Positions 58,336-64,000 of a stretch of 64,000 nt of DNA are shown one piece after another; position 1 is the stretch's first letter, and the number at the start of each line of letters is the position of its first letter. The translations under genes and the position numbers were made by a program. Location of the stretch: the NCBI RefSeq assembly GCF_945859685.1, contig NC_079147.1, positions 63,828,946-63,892,945 of the forward strand. The letters are read 5' to 3'. Under the pieces are notes generated by a model, which ran no database searches, was not told where the DNA came from, and saw only the letters and a program-made list of their open reading frames with translations. The DNA comes from Eupeodes corollae. Taxonomy: Eukaryota > Arthropoda > Insecta > Diptera > Syrphidae.

Positions 58336-59070
58336 ATGCAGTACTTTCTCGAAGAAATAAATAATTTGAAAAACTTTGAAGCGGTCTCAAAAAAGAGTAA
58401 ATATCGATTTATGGATCCTTTTATCGACGAATTCGGAATACTCCACGTAGTAGGGCGATTGAAAAACGCTTCAAAACCGTTCGATCAGAAGCATCGCAGC
58501 ATTCATTTAATTAAACGATGCCATTTATAAGTGCCCTACATGTGTACGACAACGAGGAATACCTTAGCAACAGAAGATGGGCAATTTGCCCCAGCAACGA
58601 TTGGAACCGGGCGTGACCTTAGGCAATACCGGCGTCGATTATGCTGGGCCATTTATGGCCAGGTCGTGGAGAGAAATAGGTGCCAAGCAATATAAGGTGT
58701 ACGTGGCCTTATTTATTTGCATGGCAACGACGGCCACACATTTGGAGGTAGTCACCGAGCTTTCATCAGTAGCCTTCATAGCTGCATTGCGAAGATTTGT
58801 AGCCAGGCGGTAAAAGTCATACTATTTTTAATGACAACGGGTTACATTTCATAGACGCTTCGCGAATATGCGAATCTTCTCAATTCGGCCAGCTTTCAAA
58901 CTGAAGTCACAGGCAAACTTACAACCAACGAAATTAATTGATTGGATCACTACCTCATGGCCCGGATTTCCGTGGAATTTTTGAGGCCGGCTTTAAAACA
59001 TTAAAATTTCATTTACGAAGAGTGATGGCGAATACATCAGTGACCTACGAAGAATTTTCAACGAAATTAA
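58336..59070 (+). pseudogene. BEL/Pao integrase, frameshifted and truncated
   Basis: The upstream block is DEFGILHVVGRLKNASKPFDQ (58429-58490). The core starts at 58577 (LPQQRLEPGV, then NTGVDYAGPF with the first catalytic Asp). ATTATHLEVVTEL and ALRRFVARR (to 58812) follow. A stop there marks a frameshift, and the second Asp motif is readable in another frame as FNDNGLHF (about 58827-58850). The third motif, FRGIFEAGFKTLKFHLRRVMA, with its Glu intact, lies at 58966-59028. The zinc-binding His/Cys set is incomplete. The copy ends at the A-run at about 59068. Confidence 0.82.
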
Positions 59071-59080
59071 AAAAAAAAAA

Positions 59081-60899
59081 CAAATACCTTATAATTACCT
59101 TTAAAATAGATGAAATTCTTTGACCTCATTTATCTAACTCAAGCGTCACAAGTTTTTATTCCAATTTTTCGATGAAAACCACGATTTCGATTTCTTATCG
59201 TTTATTATCATAACCGAAAAAAAATAAAACAAAAGTCCAACAAAGCGTAATATTATATCCTATTCCAACATTATCTTAAAGAAGGCAAACAAAAAGAAAA
59301 AAAAAAATAAGACGAAATTGTTAGCGTTGCATAATCTACCTACTTTCGCCAGTGAATCAATTTGAAATCAAAACGGGAATTGATGATTTGATTGGAGGGC
59401 TAGAGTTTTCAGCTCGGGAATTATTGGAGCGGGATCATCATAACAGGAGTTTTATACTCCTTAAACAAATCTCTCTCTCCTGCTACCTCCACCGCCATTA
59501 CCAGAAGCACCACACAAGCCGTCCGTCCGTCCCCACCTACTTAGAGATTGTTTTCTCTAATAGTCTCCAGAGGCATGACTTACTCACTATATTTTTGTAG
59601 ATACTCGTATATACTGGTGGCTACCTCTGAGAAATGATTATTTGAAAATTTTCGAAGATAATTCTACTGGGAATATATTGAGATACATATCTGCGAGGGT
59701 GCTGAGGGTGGATGGAATCTCCATATAGAAAAAGAAAAAAGAAATGAAAACCAAACCGATGTTGATTGAAAAGTTTTCTTTGTTATAGCACATAGCATAG
59801 AGATGATACCTATTCAAGTCTAGAAAGTCCAAAGAGGCTTGATGATAGAGATACATAATATATATAGGGATGGAAAAGTCGAGGCAACGCGGCGCGATGG
59901 TTGGAGGTGGCGAGATCCTTGTGTTTGGCAGAGCACATCAGACAAAGAGGCACAGCTCATCATTGAACTTACTTCGATTTCCAATTTGTCGAGGGGAACA
60001 ATTTCTTTTTCATTCTTATTTAGAATAGAATTATCGTATATTTATGCTGATTTATGCTAAGGACCGCACCGAGAGTAATCTGCAATCGACAAAGTACGAG
60101 TACGAGGATTCCTTCGATTTGTATAAATTCATATCTAAGGCGAGGTTAGATTTTGTTGTTTTTTCTGATGAGCTTGAGATTGAGGGCTGAGGAGAAACGA
60201 AACAAAAATATCTTAATAATAACAACTTTGAACTGCTTCAAGAGAAATAACGATAGAGTATACTAGTCAAGTAGGTATATCTATTCTATGTGTAGCACAA
60301 AGGATTTTAAAGGACCTTATAGCTATGGAAAGGCATAGGTATACTATGTAAGACTTGAGTTGATTGTATGAGGTTCTGTATGTCTCTATCTATAACTATG
60401 CAGAGTTTGGATTAAATAATAATAACAATTCCTGAAAAGATGTCTGGATTGTGGTATTAATGCGTCATAAGACTTTTCGATTATCCTGCGATGATCGGGG
60501 GTGGTGGATTAAAATGTGAATGAATTGAATTTAAATTTCAAAACAAATACATAATAATTATGTATGTACACACATTTTTGATGAAATTTATGCCATATTA
60601 TATGATTTGGGTATAATCGTAATTTATCCACCCTCTTTTTGCTATGATTTTTGTATTAAAAGGATAATTAAAACCGCAGTTTATAGGTAAGGTACATTAA
60701 GATTCATATTATTCATATTCATACACGCAAACTAAATAAATATGTAGAGGTAGACATTAAAGGGTTAGTCGAAAAGAGTGTTTTTGGTTTTAATTTATAG
60801 CGGAATTTAATTGGAATGTTTAAATATAATAAATTTAAAAAAATACCTACACAGGTATGCTTAGACAAAGCGGGGGCATGTACTTACAAAAAAAAATGA
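59081..60899. other. Non-TE stretch with a less AT-rich island (59.3-60.5 kb)
   Basis: No transposon protein is recognised. Less AT-rich patches with CCGTCCGTCCGTCC (59520-59533) and GAGG-rich sequence lie around 59690-59950. Open frames (59352-59600, 59638-59856, 59839-60060) have no domains. The right end (60540-60900) is AT-rich. Confidence 0.35.
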
Positions 60900-61200
60900 A
60901 ATTTTCTATAAAAATCAAACTTCATAGAGGCTTTATAAACACAGAGCCTGAAGGGGTTTTTAGTACCAAAAATATTATGTGTGGTAAAGGTAAGAAAGAA
61001 AGTGCTTCAAATGAGTTTTTGGTGCATGTTGGTTTTGAATTCTTGATATTGGAATAACCGCGAAAGACAGAATGTGGTAAAACAAATCATAGTACGGCTG
61101 AAATTGGGCACTAAGGTATACTGATGATTATTCTTTAAACCAAAAGTTTTGCGAAAAATACTTCGTGAATCACCACAGGAAACCCAGACATCTCGGGTAT
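60900..61200 (-). mobile_element. LINE family D, C-terminal fragment
   Basis: Minus strand. NFSRTMICFTTFCLS (about 61110-61070) is followed by YQEFKTNMHQKLI (61045-61007), the family D ending (FKTNVHR in other copies), then 3' UTR-like sequence to about 60900. It lies directly against the tail of the reverse-oriented repeat R copy. Confidence 0.6.
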
Positions 61201-62580
61201 TAACTTCGAATAGAAAGTTAATGTAATGGGACCGATTTGTCAAATTGAAAGTTTTGACATTTATCGACGTTTCAAGGTCCCTAGAGTCGATATAAAAGAT
61301 TTTTAGAAAGATGTCTGTGCGTGTGTGTGTACGTCATTTTTTTTTGTCATTCATAGCTCAAGACCCAAAAGAGAAATCGACTTCAAATAAATTTGTTATA
61401 CAGATAATAATGCAGAAAGATGCAGAAAGGGCTCTCAAGAGAATTGCGTGAGTGGTTTTTTTACGATAGCAGGTTGAAAAAACGGAGAAAATTTTGGTAA
61501 ACCCTAAATATCTTACGAACTAAAAATGCTAGAGACTTGAATTAAATTGTATGTAATATATTGTAACGTAATATCAAAGAAGTATATGTAAAAAAAAAAA
61601 TCCATTTAACGGTTTTTTTATAAATCAAAAAAACTGAAAAAAAAAATTGTCAACTCCAAAATTGTACGACTAAAATATGATTTCATCTTTAAAACAATTT
61701 TGTGCAAGAAAGAATAATTTTTTTGGCATCTAATAAAATTTTGAGAAAAATCGAATAAACAGTTTTTCTTATAAAAAATAAAGATCTAAAAAAAATATTA
61801 CTCAAAGTTGGTAAAAATTGAATATCGATTCAAATATCTTTTCAAAAACTTAAAATTTAGGCTTTAATATTATTTTATTTAATAAGAAATATTGTTTTCA
61901 ACATTTTGAAAAATGTTGAGAAAAGTCGAATTGACAGTTTTTTTACAAAAAATAAAAACCTAAACAAAATTAATAAAAGTTGGTAAAAAATTGGTTTTCG
62001 ACTCAAACATCTTTTAAAAACTTTGAGATATTGGCTTTAATTTACTTTTATCTTTCAAAAAATATTGTTTTCAACATTCAGTAAAATTTTGAAAAAAATC
62101 GAATCTACAGTTTTTTTTACAAAAAAATAAGAACCGAAAAGAAATGTAACAAAAGTTGGTAAAAATTGATTTTCGACTCAAATATCTTTTCAAAAATTTA
62201 AAATATTGGCTTCAATCTAATTTTATTTTATAAGAAATATTGTTTTCAAAATTCGATAAAATTTTGGAAAAAAATGAATTGATAGTTTTCTTTCTTAAAA
62301 AAAACAATACGAAAACTTGGTAAAAATTTAGTTTCGACTCAAAATTTAAAAATATTGGCTTCAAACTTATTTTATTTCACAGAAAATATTGTTTTCGATA
62401 TTAATTTTTATATAAAAATCTAACAGTCCGTTTTTTCATAAAAAATAAAATCTACACAAAATAGTACGCAAATTTGGTAAAAATTGATACGAGTACATAA
62501 TAGACAAACTTTTAAGCAAGAGAAATCGACAGACGGTATGGGAAGTTATCAGTGTGGGTTGCATCCCGGCCTCTTTTTAA
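61201..62580 (-). repeat. Composite repeat R, second long copy, inverted
   Basis: On the minus strand it has the head at 62580-62490 (ACTGATAACTTCCCATACCG, CGTCTGTCGATTTCTCTTGC), the array at about 62490-61560, and the tail at about 61560-61205 with AGAGCCCTTTCTGCATCTTT and the microsatellite (plus-strand GTGTGTGTGT at 61320-61335). Array markers on the plus strand ('ttttcgactcaaa' and variants) lie at about 61825 (as 'tatcgattcaaat'), 61996, 62171 and 62332, about 160-175 bp apart. The head begins at the same point as in the 27-kb copy, which defines one boundary of the element. Confidence 0.85.
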
Positions 62581-62639
62581 AATTTTGTTTTGAAGAATTT
62601 TCAACTTTTGTACTATGCATTATAGACAATTACGCTATA

Positions 62640-64000
62640 CGGGCGATCCATATAAGAGTATTGCTTGAAAAACGACTTTAAAAATAATAAGTTTATTGGG
62701 TTTGCTACGTAATGACCTTCGGTTAATAAGCGTATATTACATTCTTCTACCGACCTTTATTTTATTTTCTGTCATTTGTGTGTATTTCTTGAATGTCAAC
62801 TTCTTATCCAAGTAAATACCTAAATACTTGACAGAGCTGACCCGAGATATATCACAGTTATTAAATTTGATATTACGTCTGCGTAGAAAGCAATCCTCTC
62901 TTTTTCTAGTTAAAAAAATAGCTTGACTTTTACCAGCATTAAATTTAATTTTTCAGTGTTTATAATACTCAAAATAATTTCTAAGTCAGTTTGAATAGTA
63001 TTTATAATATTGTCAGGATCTTTATCGTAGGAGAATATCGCAATGTCATCAGCTTACATACCAAATTCACAATTTCGCTAGACTGGAAAATCGGAGAAAA
63101 ATATTGAACAAAGTAGGAGTTAACACTGATCCTTGAGGAACGCCAGCAGGAATATTTTTCGAGACTGATTTTTTTCCATTAAGTGAAGCTATAAATTTTC
63201 TATGACTCAAAGACCTTTGTATAAGTTTTATTAAAAATGTTTTACATTCATTTATAATAAGTTTGTGTATGAGTGCATTGTGCCAAACAGTGTCAAAAGC
63301 TTTTTCAACATCTAGCAAAACTAATCCTGTTGACATTTTTTGTCTAAATTTTTCTTTTATGTATCTACAGATTCTTAAAACCTGATGTGACGTAATGAAA
63401 TGACAGACGTATCTACAATGTTTGTTAAAACTGGATTGTTATAGAGGCTAATAGTAGTATCATGATTGTTAGCGAAATTATTTGCAAGTGTATTAGCTTT
63501 ATCTTCGTTAGAAGTATGAACTGTCCCGGATGGTTCAAGTGGTGGTATTTGAGTATTTTTCTTTTTAACTATTTCATGTATGTTCCAAAACGGTTTAGAA
63601 CTAGGATTTAAGGAAATTAGTTTCCTATTCCATTCTATGTTCCTGAATTTTAATATCAATGCTGTTATCAGTTTGTTTAGATGATTCATATGCTGAAATC
63701 GTATTGCTGTCGGTATCTAAACATATTTCTGTTTTAATTAGATGAAAAATGGCATTAATACTTTACTTTTTTAAAATTCAAACATAGACATTAATATCTT
63801 CACAACACTTAAGACATTCAATACTATTTAAAGTTTGACGCAAATTTTGAATTTAAATGAGAATGATATAACTGCCAATTAGCGTTCTTAAAATCTAAAT
63901 ATTGCAGCAGACAGAAAGATGATCTGAACTAAGCACATTTGCAGTAGCAGTGGTCGTAAAGCAATACGGAACATTTGAAATAAAAATCTATCGTAGATGG
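62640..64000 (-). mobile_element. Jockey-like non-LTR retrotransposon family F, running off the window
   Basis: Minus strand, order from the right edge: end of the APE endonuclease (NVPYCFTTTATANVLSSDHL, about 63977-63917, with the SDH catalytic motif), linker (DFKNANWQLYHSHLNSKF about 63880-63825; open frame 63689-63375 with KPFWNIHEIVKKK), RT (63336-63060) and thumb (to about 62650, LIIFKVVFQAILLYGSPV). It stops where the head of repeat R starts (about 62580-62640). The upstream endonuclease would lie beyond 64000. Confidence 0.82.
62690..63689 (-). pseudogene. Family F (jockey-like) linker and reverse transcriptase, broken
   Basis: The linker ORF (63689-63375) has WNRKLISLNPSSKPFW and EDKANTLANNFAN. 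The RT begins mid-domain at 63336 (LVLLDVEKAFDTVWHNALIHK), so the conserved region before it is deleted near 63340-63375. SVSKNIPAGVPQGSVLTPTLF follows (about 63165-63100). The catalytic box reads stop-ADDIAIFSYDKDPDN: the Tyr codon of YADD is TAA at 63056-63054. The rest of the palm and thumb (ISRVSSVKYLG-like, INRRSLRSKPNKLIIF) continues with frameshifts. It is inactive. Confidence 0.85.

Larger units (their letters stand above)
56091..59080 (+). mobile_element. BEL/Pao LTR retrotransposon, gutted copy
   Basis: Plus strand, in the order gag, RT fragment, RNase H/A17-type region, integrase. Gag spans 56096-56974. The RT N-terminal fragment starts near 56965. The post-RT region (57207-57830), RNase H remnants (to about 58130), integrase zinc-binding-like part (58336-58530) and integrase core (58577-59070) follow. 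Protease, the zinc knuckles and the RT active site are missing at deletions. It ends within the integrase at an A-run (59068-59080). No LTRs were found. It is an old, defective genomic copy. Confidence 0.85.

Overview
The window reads as an AT-rich animal nuclear genome, most likely an insect and probably a fly. The evidence for that is the transposon mix, an exon with a fly-like AACA-ATG start context and a consensus GTAAGT donor, and scattered tatgtatgta-type simple sequence. There is no prokaryotic gene organisation, no CRISPR array, no rRNA and no canonical tRNA gene. A single N gap (49648-49847, exactly 200 bases) shows that this is a draft assembly.

Almost everything recognisable is decayed transposable element. 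At least seven non-LTR (LINE) lineages are present, labelled here for convenience. Family A is at 3.1-4.8 and 30.9-33.3 kb (+). Family B has AAGT-repeat tails and is at 12.9-14.1 and 42.5-44.3 kb (+). Family C is RTE-like with an endonuclease resembling CFDP2 and is at 4.8-6.6, 38.5-39.7 and 53.6-55.2 kb (+). Family D is at 21.9-24.5, 35.8-36.6 and 60.9-61.2 kb and as a 140-bp insertion at 6.0 kb (all -). Family E is at 14.4-17.1 kb (-). Family F is jockey-like at 62.7-64.0 kb (-) and runs off the right edge. Family G is LOA-like at 21.25-21.94 and 52.0-52.6 kb (+). A gutted BEL/Pao LTR element lies at 56.1-59.1 kb (+). Four Tc1/mariner-type DNA transposon remnants lie at 8.2-9.8, 11.5-12.2, 14.5-15.5 and 41.1-41.5 kb. 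A Helitron-like 3' terminus lies at 49.1 kb and a tRNA-derived SINE family at 28.9-29.3, 32.5 and 35.4 kb. No element has an intact coding region.

A second repeated component is an unclassified composite repeat (called R here). It has a head, a tandem array of ~174-bp AT-rich units and a tail carrying an ACGT-like microsatellite. The best copies (27.0-28.75 kb + and 61.2-62.6 kb -) are inverted relative to each other, and fragments lie at 0-0.2, 8.4-9.2, 44.8-45.1 and 47.9-48.4 kb.

The only plausible host coding sequence is one exon on the minus strand at 25707-25929. It encodes a signal peptide and ends in a consensus splice donor after the first base of a codon. The rest of that gene would lie at lower coordinates and was not found, so much of the window may be intron or intergenic sequence. 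Less AT-rich islands with short trinucleotide runs (about 7.1-8.15, 17.7-19.4, 30.3-30.5, 37.1-37.95, 45.5-47.2 and 59.3-60.5 kb) contain no recognised element and are the likeliest host non-coding or regulatory DNA.

The strongest structural observations are insertions whose before-and-after states can be read directly. One is a mariner in a LINE at a TA. Another is a LINE 3' end inside an RTE copy with a short target duplication. A third is a LINE flanked by unusually long (~100 bp) direct repeats. I found no convincing undescribed molecular system.
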